A stretch of DNA of 64,000 nucleotides from Oceaniferula marina (GTDB lineage: Bacteria > Verrucomicrobiota > Verrucomicrobiia > Verrucomicrobiales > Akkermansiaceae): positions 1,074,377 to 1,138,376 of the forward strand of contig NZ_JACBAZ010000001.1 of the NCBI RefSeq assembly GCF_013391475.1, given 5' to 3'. Under the pieces are notes generated by a model. The model ran no database searches. It worked only from the letters and a program-made list of their open reading frames with translations, and had not been told where the DNA came from. Below are positions 16,680-24,573 of this stretch, piece by piece (position 1 is the stretch's first letter; each line of letters starts with the position of its first letter). The translations under genes were made by a program, and so were the position numbers.

Positions 16680-16910
16680 ATGAGAGGTATCGAAATCCAA
16701 AAAGGTGAGCCCGTCGACCGCGCCCTCAAGCGTCTCAAAAACATGCTGGACAGCGAAGGCATTCTCGAAGAAATGCGTCGTCGTCGCTCATTCGAGACCG
16801 TTACTCAGCGCAAGCAACGCAAAGAGCGCACCGCAGCCAAACGCCACGCCGTTCGCTGGCGCTTCCAACGCAACAAGCCAGCGGCTGAAGAAACCTCCAG
16901 CGCTTCCTAA
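16680..16910 (+). CDS. rpsU: 30S ribosomal protein S21
   Basis: This is a 76-residue, very basic protein of the small ribosomal subunit, near the mRNA exit region. It begins MRGIEIQKGEPVDRALKRLK and continues with the S21 signature (ILEEMRRRRSFETVTQRKQRKER), ending in a basic and Ala/Ser-rich tail. The open frame starts at 16551, but S21 homology begins at the ATG at 16680. A candidate promoter lies upstream and a strong terminator follows 30 bases after the stop, so it is probably monocistronic. S21 stabilises Shine-Dalgarno pairing in E. coli, which is worth noting in a genome with few visible SD sequences. Confidence 0.95.
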   Translation: MRGIEIQKGEPVDRALKRLKNMLDSEGILEEMRRRRSFETVTQRKQRKERTAAKRHAVRWRFQRNKPAAEETSSAS

Positions 16911-16940
16911 GCTGATTTTTTCACGCTGATCCCTTTTCAG

Positions 16941-16968
16941 AAGCACTCCTTTCCGGGAGTGCTTTTTT
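16941..16968 (+). terminator. Intrinsic terminator after rpsU
   Basis: The stem AAGCACTCC (16941-16949) pairs perfectly with GGAGTGCTT (16956-16964), with a 6-base loop. A T-run continues from the stem to 16968. Confidence 0.93.
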
Positions 16969-17044
16969 GCGTACCTGCGACAACAAATGCCGGACCAGGC
17001 TTTCGTATTGCCCTTGAAGAGTCATCAGGCTAGTATGGGGTTCT

Positions 17045-17620
17045 ATGTTCAAACCCATCATCCTAGCCCACACAAGCCTCGCTATCGCCATGCTCAGCCT
17101 CAGTCAGTGTTCACCGCCTGAGGGCACGGCCTCCACCAACAGCAGCAGCCAAGTCAACCAGGCCTCCTACCAAAGAGGCGTTCAAAAAGGCAAACTCGAC
17201 GGAGCCTCTGGTCTGTCTCGCACCCCGAACCGCCACGCCGCGGACTACTCGGAAGCCGACCGTGACGATTTCTTTCGTGGTTATGAAGACGGATACAAGC
17301 GTGGCATCCATAGTGGACCACGGATCATGCCTCCCACGAGCTCCCAGTACGGCCAGCCACTCAAAGCCGTCAAAAGCCAAGGGCAAGTCGCCATCGTCGA
17401 AGGCAAACGAACTATCGCCATCTGCCGCACCGCTCTACCCAACATCGAAACCACCCGCTTCATCAGCGAGCAGGAACAAATTGTCATCAAGTCAAGGGGT
17501 GCCCACGGCCCTGCCGAAGTTCAATTGTTCAACTCCCGCAATGGTGCCGTGCTTGGCCAAGTGAAAGCCTACGAGTTAAGCAACGGTGGTCCAACATGGG
17601 CCGCAGGCATGGCCGACTAA
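17045..17620 (+). CDS. Putative lipoprotein, function unknown
   Basis: This 191-residue product starts with a lipoprotein signal peptide: a basic N-terminus, a hydrophobic stretch (about 5-20) and a lipobox-like LSLSQC with Cys22 as the lipidation site. The mature part opens with a Ser/Asn/Gln-rich linker. A segment at about 40-85 has regularly spaced Gly and aromatic residues (YQRGVQKGKLDGASG and FFRGYEDGYKRGIHSG), resembling short glycine-zipper-like repeats found in some surface lipoproteins. The C-terminal half looks like a small beta domain. I do not recognise the family. Its stop is followed by the minus-strand hppA terminator. Confidence 0.8.
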   Translation: MFKPIILAHTSLAIAMLSLSQCSPPEGTASTNSSSQVNQASYQRGVQKGKLDGASGLSRTPNRHAADYSEADRDDFFRGYEDGYKRGIHSGPRIMPPTSSQYGQPLKAVKSQGQVAIVEGKRTIAICRTALPNIETTRFISEQEQIVIKSRGAHGPAEVQLFNSRNGAVLGQVKAYELSNGGPTWAAGMAD

Positions 17621-17673
17621 AAATCTGCCATCAGCAGCATGGCCGCCCGACAGACCATCGCCTAAACGGAAAA

Positions 17674-17705
17674 ATCCCCGCCTGACGATAACGTCAAGCG
17701 GGGAT
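17674..17705 (-). terminator. Intrinsic terminator of hppA
   Basis: ATCCCCGC (17674-17681) pairs with GCGGGGAT (17698-17705), with a further inner stem TGACG/CGTCA and a four-base loop. On the minus strand the hairpin runs into TTTTCCGTTT, 20 bases after the hppA stop. Confidence 0.88.
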
Positions 17706-17724
17706 GAAATGGATCACTTTTAAA

Positions 17725-19929
17725 TTAGATCAGGCTCATGGCGACGGTCACACCGGCCATGGCGATAGCCACAATGCTCATCAGTTTAATCAGGATATTC
17801 AAGCTCGGACCGGAAGTATCCTTGAAAGGATCACCAACCGTGTCTCCGATCACCGAAGCCTTATGGGCCGGTGAGCTCTTACCACCGTGATTTCCCTCTT
17901 CAATGAACTTCTTGGCGTTGTCCCAGGCCCCTCCCGAGTTGGAAAGGAAGACAGCCAACACAAAGCCGGTGGCAAGGCCACCAACCAGCAGACCAATCAC
18001 ACCGCCTACACCGAAGATCAAACCAACGGCAATAGGAACAATGATCGCAATGATCGAAGGCACGATCATTTCTTTCTGAGCCCCCACGGTTGAAATGGAG
18101 ACACAGCGGGCGTAATCAGGCTCAACCGTCCCTTTCAGGATACCATCGGACTCACGGAACTGACGGCGAACTTCCTCCACCATCAGTCCAGCAGCGCGGC
18201 CAACAGCCTGCACGGTCAGGCCGCAGAACAGGAAGGCCACCATCGACCCAATGAAGACACAAATAAGCACCACCGGGTTCAACAGGGTGACATTGTAGTA
18301 AGCCATAAAATCCATCAAGGTTGCATCCTTGGTCGTCACAGCTTCCATTCCATTGCTGAACTCAAGCATCTTGGTGCCTCCGTTGATCAGCTCGATACGA
18401 ACCACTTCGATGTAGGAGGCAAGCAAGGCCAACGCTGTCAATGCAGCAGAACCAATGGCAAACCCTTTACCGGTAGCAGCGGTCGTGTTTCCAAGCGAAT
18501 CCAAGGCATCGGTGCGCTCACGCACTTCCGGTCCAAGGTTGCTCATTTCAGCGTTACCGCCTGCGTTATCGGCAATCGGGCCATAAGCATCACTGGCAAG
18601 GGTGATACCCAGTGTGGATAGCATACCCACGGCAGCAATCGCGATACCATACAATCCCTTACTCAAGGTGCCAGCATCTGCCAGATTGGAGATGTCAAAC
18701 CCAGCACCACAGAAAAATGCGGCAGCGGTTCCAATCGAGACAGCCAACACGGGAACGGCCGTCGAAATCATACCCACGGATACCCCGGAGATGATAATCG
18801 TAGCGGCTCCTCCCTTGGCCTGCTCAGCAATGGACATCGTCGGCTTGTAGGAACTCGATGTGTAATATTCCGTGGCCTTACCAATCACAATACCAGTAAT
18901 CAATCCGGAGGCAACAGCACCCCAAACGCCCCAAATATTATCAATCCCCAAAACATGGAGAATACCTGCAGCGGCAACGAGAATCAGAACCGCACTACTG
19001 TCGATCCCCAGAGAGAGCGATTTCAGAAGTTGCTTCTGAGTGGCACCTTCTTTGGTGCGAACGAAATAAACGCCCACGATGGAAAGCAAAATACCGATAC
19101 CGGCAATAATCATCGGAGCGACAACAGCCTTGATCTGCATGGCCTCATTCCCAACATAAGCGGCAGCACCGAGAGCGGCAGCAGCAAGAATCGATCCGCA
19201 GTAGGACTCAAACAAGTCAGCCCCCATACCGGCAACATCACCGACGTTATCACCGACGTTGTCGGCAATCGTGGCTGGGTTCCGCGGGTCATCCTCGGGA
19301 ATCCCGGCTTCCACCTTACCCACAAGGTCGGCTCCGACATCGGCAGCCTTGGTGAAAATACCACCACCCACTCGAGCAAACAATGCCTGCAGGGAAGCGC
19401 CCATACCAAAGGTCAAAACCGTGGTCGTAACAATCACCAGATCTGCATCCGGTTGCAATTTACGCACCAGGAAAAACCAGAAGGAAATATTGAGCAGACC
19501 AAGGCCAACAACGACCAAGCCCATCACCGCACCACTGCGGAATGCCACTTTTAATGCACCGCCCAATGACTCACGCGCTGCAGCTGCCGTCCGGGTAGAC
19601 GCCAATGTTGCCGTCCGCATTCCAAAGTAACCTGCAAGAGCCGAGAAAAACCCTCCACAAATAAAGGTCACAGGAAGCCATTGGTTCAACATGCCCAGGC
19701 CATAAGCCAGCACAGCAAACAAAATCGCCACCACACCAAACACCACCAGCATCACCCGGTACTGCTGCCCGAGGTAGGCCATCGCCCCCTCGCGAACGTG
19801 TTGACCAATCTTACGCATCAAGTCCGTGCCTTCATCGCACTTCACCATCTGCTTGAAATAATACGCCGCAAACGCAAGCGCAATCAGCGAGGCAACCGGA
19901 GCGACCCAAAATAGTTGTTCATTCATCAT
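17725..19929 (-). CDS. hppA: K+-dependent membrane-bound pyrophosphatase (H+ or Na+ pump)
   Basis: This 734-residue protein has about 16 helices and couples PPi hydrolysis to ion export across the inner membrane. The catalytic loops are intact: [56 protein letters not shown] and [14 protein letters not shown]. The stretch [15 protein letters not shown] has Ala and Gly where K+-independent enzymes carry Lys and Thr, so this is a K+-dependent type. Whether it moves Na+, H+ or both cannot be read safely. It lies 42 bases after an unrecognised gene on the same strand and has its own terminator. Such enzymes save energy under low light, anaerobiosis or salt stress. Confidence 0.97.
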   Translation of the reverse strand: MMNEQLFWVAPVASLIALAFAAYYFKQMVKCDEGTDLMRKIGQHVREGAMAYLGQQYRVMLVVFGVVAILFAVLAYGLGMLNQWLPVTFICGGFFSALAGYFGMRTATLASTRTAAAARESLGGALKVAFRSGAVMGLVVVGLGLLNISFWFFLVRKLQPDADLVIVTTTVLTFGMGASLQALFARVGGGIFTKAADVGADLVGKVEAGIPEDDPRNPATIADNVGDNVGDVAGMGADLFESYCGSILAAAALGAAAYVGNEAMQIKAVVAPMIIAGIGILLSIVGVYFVRTKEGATQKQLLKSLSLGIDSSAVLILVAAAGILHVLGIDNIWGVWGAVASGLITGIVIGKATEYYTSSSYKPTMSIAEQAKGGAATIIISGVSVGMISTAVPVLAVSIGTAAAFFCGAGFDISNLADAGTLSKGLYGIAIAAVGMLSTLGITLASDAYGPIADNAGGNAEMSNLGPEVRERTDALDSLGNTTAATGKGFAIGSAALTALALLASYIEVVRIELINGGTKMLEFSNGMEAVTTKDATLMDFMAYYNVTLLNPVVLICVFIGSMVAFLFCGLTVQAVGRAAGLMVEEVRRQFRESDGILKGTVEPDYARCVSISTVGAQKEMIVPSIIAIIVPIAVGLIFGVGGVIGLLVGGLATGFVLAVFLSNSGGAWDNAKKFIEEGNHGGKSSPAHKASVIGDTVGDPFKDTSGPSLNILIKLMSIVAIAMAGVTVAMSLI

Positions 19930-19971
19930 AATTTCTTAATAATAATTGTTAGTCTTTAAAATGTATGGGGA

Positions 19972-20748
19972 TTAAAGATGGGTTGTCTGGGCGGAGCGCC
20001 ACCAATCGTAGTGCTCACTGTTCAGAGACTCTTGAGAAGGCATGGGGTAATAGCTCATCTCATTCTGATCTCCGACAAAGAAACCATTGCGAATGGTTCG
20101 GAAGAAAAAGTCCCTCTGAATCCGTCTGAAGATGATCTTGTTCTGCTTCTCATCCTGGCCCGCAAGTTCCATCAAACCTGAACGCAAATGGTCGATGTGA
20201 TTGTATGGAAGCTCTCCAATTCTGCCGTGTTCCGGATCCGTTGCAAAGTCACGTAGGATCAACTCGGAAAAGACAACACGAGGCAACTGCACTGCCGCGT
20301 CCGGAGAAGTTACCTTCTTACAGAAATCAACGGCATTGAGTGTGCTGGCCACCGTGGGGTGCACGGGCCCAAACTCCTGATACAAATGCAACTGGCGATC
20401 TGCTTCAGGCTCATAAGTCTGCTTCTCCAAGGTCAACACCCGACCATCATCCGTCGCCAGATGAAGATTTCCGAGAGCACTAACCGGAACATGCTCAAGC
20501 ACCCGGTAAATAGATAGATACAAGGAGTTTTTCGGACGTCCGTCAGCGTGCGGAACACATTGTTCCTCAATCAATTGCATCGGGAAATGGTCCGACTTAA
20601 AACTGGGGTCGACTTCAAAGAAGATCGCTTGCCCCCTATAGTGTGAAGTGGATCCAACCGCTAGGTAGGCTCCGAACTCCTCCGGCGATAACATCGATGC
20701 TACCAAACTCTCTGGCACCAGCGGTAAGTAAAGGTTTCTCTCATTCAT
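19972..20748 (-). CDS. Conserved-looking protein of unknown function upstream of hppA
   Basis: This is a 258-residue soluble product with no signal peptide or membrane helix. I do not recognise the family. It begins MNERNLYLPLVPESLVASML, contains EEFGAYLAVGSTSHYRGQAIFFEVD, and later VFSELILRDFATDPEHG and a basic/aromatic stretch RRIQRDFFFRTIRNGFFVGDQ. The gene is followed after 42 bases by hppA, so the two are probably one transcript. Codon use looks like that of its neighbours. It could be enzymatic or regulatory; the repeated acidic and aromatic positions do not match a motif I know. Confidence 0.75.
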   Translation of the reverse strand: MNERNLYLPLVPESLVASMLSPEEFGAYLAVGSTSHYRGQAIFFEVDPSFKSDHFPMQLIEEQCVPHADGRPKNSLYLSIYRVLEHVPVSALGNLHLATDDGRVLTLEKQTYEPEADRQLHLYQEFGPVHPTVASTLNAVDFCKKVTSPDAAVQLPRVVFSELILRDFATDPEHGRIGELPYNHIDHLRSGLMELAGQDEKQNKIIFRRIQRDFFFRTIRNGFFVGDQNEMSYYPMPSQESLNSEHYDWWRSAQTTHL

Positions 20749-21040
20749 AACTCTATAATTCTATTGTCTGGTTTATCATAATTCATGTCTAATTTTCGGT
20801 TCACCCCAACACCGAACTTCTCCCCCAGCTGATCTTAACCTGAAATCAGAAAACAGTGCTGCCCACAGCCAACCCAATACTACGCATATCCTACCATACG
20901 CAAATTAACCCCATTAAACGCAATCCAACCCACTGAGGATTAAGCCCTAAAGAAAAACAAGACTAACAGATTCTAACATAAATACAGAGCACCCAACCCC
21001 TCCAAACCCAACCTAACCGAAACCTAAAACCCGAAACCCT
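20749..21040. other. Intergenic region, G-poor on the plus strand
   Basis: This 292-bp gap lies between the birA stop and the start of the gene upstream of hppA, both on the minus strand. It must hold the promoter for the latter; TATGAT is visible on the minus strand near 20781-20786 but no good -35 box. The part next to birA (about 20990-21040) is almost free of G on the plus strand, so the minus strand reads as repeated TTTCGG/TTAGG/TTGGG-like words. No RNA gene or ORF is evident. Confidence 0.5.
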
Positions 21041-21781
21041 CTAGACCACCCGAATCAACTCAGCTTGCTGGTAAGAACGCTCAACACCAGCGACACGAAC
21101 CATCAAATCACCTTCGTTCCCAATCCCGGTCACATGCCCATGAATCTTTTCGCCATTCGAAACAAAAGAAACGTCCTTTCCAGTCAACCAACAATAAGAC
21201 CGCATTCTGACCACCTGGCTGGCAAACTGATCTGCACAGCCTTTCGACTCTTGAAGCACCGCATCGAGAACTGACACCAGCACCTCCTCGCGCGAGACCT
21301 CCACTCCCACTTGCTCATGCAGTGACGTGGAATCGCCCCCTTCCGGAGAAGAACTCACATTCAACCCGATCCCTACCACCGCAAAGCCATCCTGCGATTC
21401 AACCAATATCCCCGCACATTTTCGACCTTGAATGTAAACATCATTTGGCCACTTGATTGAGGCTTCAATCCCCCATGCAGATCTCAGGGAGTCAACCATA
21501 CCCAGACCTGCAGCAAGCGCCAAACGGCTCCAGTAACGCCTTGAATAGTCCGGGCGTAAAATCAGCGAAAACAGCAAACCCTCTCCTGGGGCCGACGCCC
21601 AAACCGCACCACGCCGCCCACGACCGGAGTGCTGAAGGTCAGCGAGAACCACAGTCCCATGATCAGCTCCTTGTACAGCTAGATCTCGAGCGGTATCATT
21701 CGTCGACTCCAACTGCTCATAGTGATGAACCAAACGGCTCCATCTGGGGGCAAGTCGATGCAATTCGCCGAGATCAAACAT
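21041..21781 (-). CDS. birA: Biotin-[acetyl-CoA-carboxylase] ligase (biotin protein ligase)
   Basis: The enzyme activates biotin as biotinyl-AMP and attaches it to a lysine of carrier proteins. The 246-residue product has the catalytic core motifs: LESTNDTARDLA, the adenylate loop GRGRRGAVWASAPGEGLLFS, IKWPNDVYIQGRKCAGILVE and VGIGLNVSS. The small C-terminal SH3-like domain is present. The N-terminal DNA-binding domain of E. coli BirA is absent, so this is the monofunctional (group I) form and not a repressor. It is the last gene of an rpoZ-smpB-birA run, 14 bases after smpB. A carboxyltransferase needing a biotinylated partner is encoded 9 kb away. Confidence 0.95.
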   Translation of the reverse strand: MFDLGELHRLAPRWSRLVHHYEQLESTNDTARDLAVQGADHGTVVLADLQHSGRGRRGAVWASAPGEGLLFSLILRPDYSRRYWSRLALAAGLGMVDSLRSAWGIEASIKWPNDVYIQGRKCAGILVESQDGFAVVGIGLNVSSSPEGGDSTSLHEQVGVEVSREEVLVSVLDAVLQESKGCADQFASQVVRMRSYCWLTGKDVSFVSNGEKIHGHVTGIGNEGDLMVRVAGVERSYQQAELIRVV

Positions 21782-21795
21782 AGTGGGACGTGCGA

Positions 21796-22254
21796 CTAAC
21801 GCCGGTTAAACCGAGCCATTTCCCTCTGAGCTTCCCTCATCTCGGTTTTCTTTTTCAGGTCCTGCCTCTGGTCGGCATGGCTCTTACCTTTACCCACTCC
21901 GATCTGAACCTTCACCCGGCCACCTTTGAAGTACATTTTCAAGCATGGCAAGGTGCAACCTTTTTGGGAGGTAACCTCCCCCAGCTTCAAAATCTCATTT
22001 TTATGCAGCAGTAAGCGTCTCGGGCGGGTAACCCCGTGCTGAAACCACTCACCCGCCGTCTGCCACGGCTGGATATGGCATCCATATAAAAACACCTGCC
22101 CGTTCTCAATCCGGGCGTAAGCATCGGCAATATTCGCTTTTCCTTCGCGAATTGATTTAACCTCGGTCCCCTTGAGTTCGATACCGCACTCGTAGGTTTC
22201 CAGAATATGATAATCACGACGAGCCTTCCGATTGGTGGCAATATCCGCGCTCAT
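21796..22254 (-). CDS. smpB: SsrA-binding protein
   Basis: SmpB binds tmRNA and delivers it to stalled ribosomes for trans-translation. The 152-residue protein contains the family signatures NRKARRDYHILETYECGIEL, LKGTEVKSIREGKANIADAY and HIQPW, and a basic C-terminal tail (KKKTEMREAQREMARFNRR) that enters the ribosomal mRNA channel. The length is normal. It is flanked by rpoZ (62 bases upstream of its start) and birA (14 bases downstream). I looked for the ssrA gene beside it and saw none. Confidence 0.98.
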   Translation of the reverse strand: MSADIATNRKARRDYHILETYECGIELKGTEVKSIREGKANIADAYARIENGQVFLYGCHIQPWQTAGEWFQHGVTRPRRLLLHKNEILKLGEVTSQKGCTLPCLKMYFKGGRVKVQIGVGKGKSHADQRQDLKKKTEMREAQREMARFNRR

Positions 22255-22316
22255 CTTAAAATCCGTCGTTTTTCAGCCGGCCTTGGAATTCTCAGCCTCC
22301 AGCCGGGAATACTCAA

Positions 22317-22532
22317 TTATTCGCTGTCCGCATCATCGTTCGAAGCGGCAAGAACCACTTTCCCCTCGATGATTTCGGTCAAAGCGATATCAGCAGCACC
22401 CATACTGGGCACGGTATCGATCAGTGGTGCCCGCCCTTGATTGAGCTGAGCCACACGTCGTGAGACCATGTTGATAAGAATCTGGGGATCTTCAATGATC
22501 TCGGAAGCTTGGACAATAAGACTGTTTTTCAT
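22317..22532 (-). CDS. rpoZ: DNA-directed RNA polymerase omega subunit
   Basis: Omega helps fold and assemble the beta' subunit of RNA polymerase. The conserved part starts MKNSLIVQASEIIEDPQILI and continues with VSRRVAQLNQGRAPLID and a downstream helix ALTEIIEGKVVL, matching the omega pattern of a basic helix and an AxxEIxxGKI-like element. The frame is open upstream to an ATG at 22598, which would add 22 residues (MEESNIIPFDQSDQAPRFSA and two more) with no clear homology; the ATG at 22532 gives the usual length of about 70 residues. Either start is possible because neither has an SD sequence. The gene leads an rpoZ-smpB-birA run. Confidence 0.85.
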   Translation of the reverse strand: MKNSLIVQASEIIEDPQILINMVSRRVAQLNQGRAPLIDTVPSMGAADIALTEIIEGKVVLAASNDDADSE

Positions 22533-22598
22533 AGGTTTTGCTGAGAACCGGGGAGCCTGATCAGACTGATCAAACGGAATAATGTTTGATTCTTCCAT

Positions 22599-23015
22599 AT
22601 CAGGTTACCGTTGAATGTGGTGGTCGATGTGATGGTCGGAAAGGAAAGTGCCTTGAGAAGACACATCGCGGGACGCAGTGGAAAGCATTTTTCAACCAAA
22701 AAATCAAGCGTAATATATGCAAAAATCACAATTCGTGTAATTTTCAGCCTCTTCAATCACCCCTCCGGCATCTCTGCCGAATGCTTGATTGTCACGATTT
22801 TAAGCAAGACATTTCTCCAACAACTATGCTAGATTGATTCATCTTCGGCCCACTGGGCGAAAATCGACTCCAGAGATCCTTCAAGGGTGGCTGATGCATC
22901 CACAGATACGCTCAGGGCCAAGCTTACCCTACCGGCCATCCCAGCCAGCAACGCCAACGCTTTAATTCTTTCCCCAGCCTCCACCATCGACCGACCCTCA
23001 TCCCAGTCCACCCAC
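22599..23015. other. Divergent intergenic region rpoZ / Ppx-like gene
   Basis: This 417-bp region carries the promoters of two divergent operons. A/T-rich stretches lie at about 22690-22745 and 22800-22835. On the minus strand a 62-codon frame (23017 to 22829) encodes a protein-like peptide ending SLESIFAQWAEDESI. It would overlap the start codon of the plus-strand gene, so I leave it as a doubtful small ORF. I see no tRNA or riboswitch. Confidence 0.4.
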
Positions 23016-24554
23016 ATGACGCAAAACCCACCTCCAACGCTCCAAGCCGCGATTCACATCGGAGCATGCTCAGTTTCCCTCCTCGTCGTCGAAAAACACC
23101 CGAATGTCGAAGAAGGTCCTGGAGATTTTCTCGAACAATCCATCCCTCTGGGGCGCGACATCTTCCGCCGCGGTGCCATCAGGCGCAATACCATCGAGCG
23201 CTGCGTAAAAATTCTCAACGGCTACCGGGAGACCCTGAAAGAACTCGGAGCCACCGAAGACACACCCATCCGAGCCGTCGCCACCAACATCCTATCCGAG
23301 GCAAAAAACAGCGACACCTTCCTGAACCGCATCCGGATCGGTTGCGACTTGAATGTGGAAACCATCGACGAAGGGGAAATGACGCGGCTCATTTACCTCA
23401 AAACCAGGCGACGACTGCGCGACACCCCGTCGATGAAAAAACGCACCGCACTGGTCGTGCACGTCGGCCCCGGAAACACCCGGGCGCTACTCTTCAAAAA
23501 CGGACGCATCTCCGACTACAGCAATTACCGTCTCGGAGTGTACCGGACAGGTGAACCCTTGGCGGGAAATGGAGACAGCGACATCAGCCAGAACAAACTC
23601 ATCCGTGAGCACATCCGTAGCCAAATCAGTCAAATCCACCACGACTACATCGATGCCGGAGTCGAAGAACTCGTCATCATTGGCTACGAAATCCAGCATT
23701 TGGCTCATGAACTCGCGAAACCGGGAAAAACAAAAAGCAACTACCGGGCTCTCGCAGATCTCTCTCATGAGATCAGTCATATGACCGAAGAAAATCGTGT
23801 CAAAAATTACCAGCTCGACTACCACACCGCTCACTCAGTCATTACCGCTTTGGAGATGAATCTCGCGATCGCAGAAACCTTGCAAGTGGAAACCCTGCGC
23901 GTCCCGGGAAGCGACTACGAACGAGGCCTGCTCCTCGATCTCCCAACATCCCAATCCCTTTCAGACGGCTTTCAAAAAGAAGTGCTTCGCTCTGCAGAAA
24001 GCCTGGCCCGGAAATTCAGAGTCCACCGGTCCCACTCAGCTCAGGTAACCCGCCTCAGCGAAACCCTTTACGACCAGACAAGGGAGCTTCACCAACTCGG
24101 CGAACACGATGCCCTGCTACTGAAATGCGCAGCCATCATCCACGAGTGTGGCAACCACATCAGCACCCGCGCCCACCACAAACATTCCCATTACATCATC
24201 CGGCACAGCGAAATCTTCGGCTTGGCCCAAAAAGATATCACCCTCGTCGCCCTGATTGCCCGCTATCACCGGAAATCCGAACCCCGCCTCAGCCATCAGG
24301 AATACCGATCGCTCAATGCTCAAGACCGCATGCGGGTGTCCAAACTCGCAGCCATCCTGCGAATTGCTGACGCACTCGACCGCAGCCACTCATCACGCAT
24401 CGGAGATATTCGGATCCGCATCGACAAACAGAAATTGCACATTGACCTGCTCGGCATCACCGATGCCTCGGCAGAACGACAAGCCATGCGCTCCAAAGCC
24501 TCCCTCTTCCAAGACATCTACGGCCTGACCGTATCGCTCCACGAATCCCGCTAG
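23016..24554 (+). CDS. Ppx/GppA-HD family protein, phosphatase site altered
   Basis: This 512-residue protein has the overall layout of exopolyphosphatase/guanosine pentaphosphatase: an ASKHA-fold phosphatase pair (about 11-310) and a C-terminal HD-like domain (about 330-512). The HD part shows IIHECGNHISTRAHHKHSHYIIRHS, as in E. coli Ppx. Two phosphate-binding loops are changed. The first reads AAIHIGACSVSLLV where active enzymes have an Asp before G-x-N-S. The second reads VVHVGPGNTRALLF where they have DIGGGS. One acidic site (EGEMTRLIYL, about 119-128) remains. It sits 19 bases ahead of ppk1, so a polyphosphate-related role is likely, perhaps as a sensor. The ATG at 23016 was chosen over a frame open from 22887. 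Confidence 0.85.
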   Translation: MTQNPPPTLQAAIHIGACSVSLLVVEKHPNVEEGPGDFLEQSIPLGRDIFRRGAIRRNTIERCVKILNGYRETLKELGATEDTPIRAVATNILSEAKNSDTFLNRIRIGCDLNVETIDEGEMTRLIYLKTRRRLRDTPSMKKRTALVVHVGPGNTRALLFKNGRISDYSNYRLGVYRTGEPLAGNGDSDISQNKLIREHIRSQISQIHHDYIDAGVEELVIIGYEIQHLAHELAKPGKTKSNYRALADLSHEISHMTEENRVKNYQLDYHTAHSVITALEMNLAIAETLQVETLRVPGSDYERGLLLDLPTSQSLSDGFQKEVLRSAESLARKFRVHRSHSAQVTRLSETLYDQTRELHQLGEHDALLLKCAAIIHECGNHISTRAHHKHSHYIIRHSEIFGLAQKDITLVALIARYHRKSEPRLSHQEYRSLNAQDRMRVSKLAAILRIADALDRSHSSRIGDIRIRIDKQKLHIDLLGITDASAERQAMRSKASLFQDIYGLTVSLHESR

Positions 24555-24573
24555 CCCGCCCCCGACTTCCACC

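Noticed and set aside
21782-23015. tmRNA (ssrA) gene next to smpB
   Set aside because: No tRNA-like ends, GGTTCGA-type loop or tag ORF ending in LAA was found in the flanking gaps.
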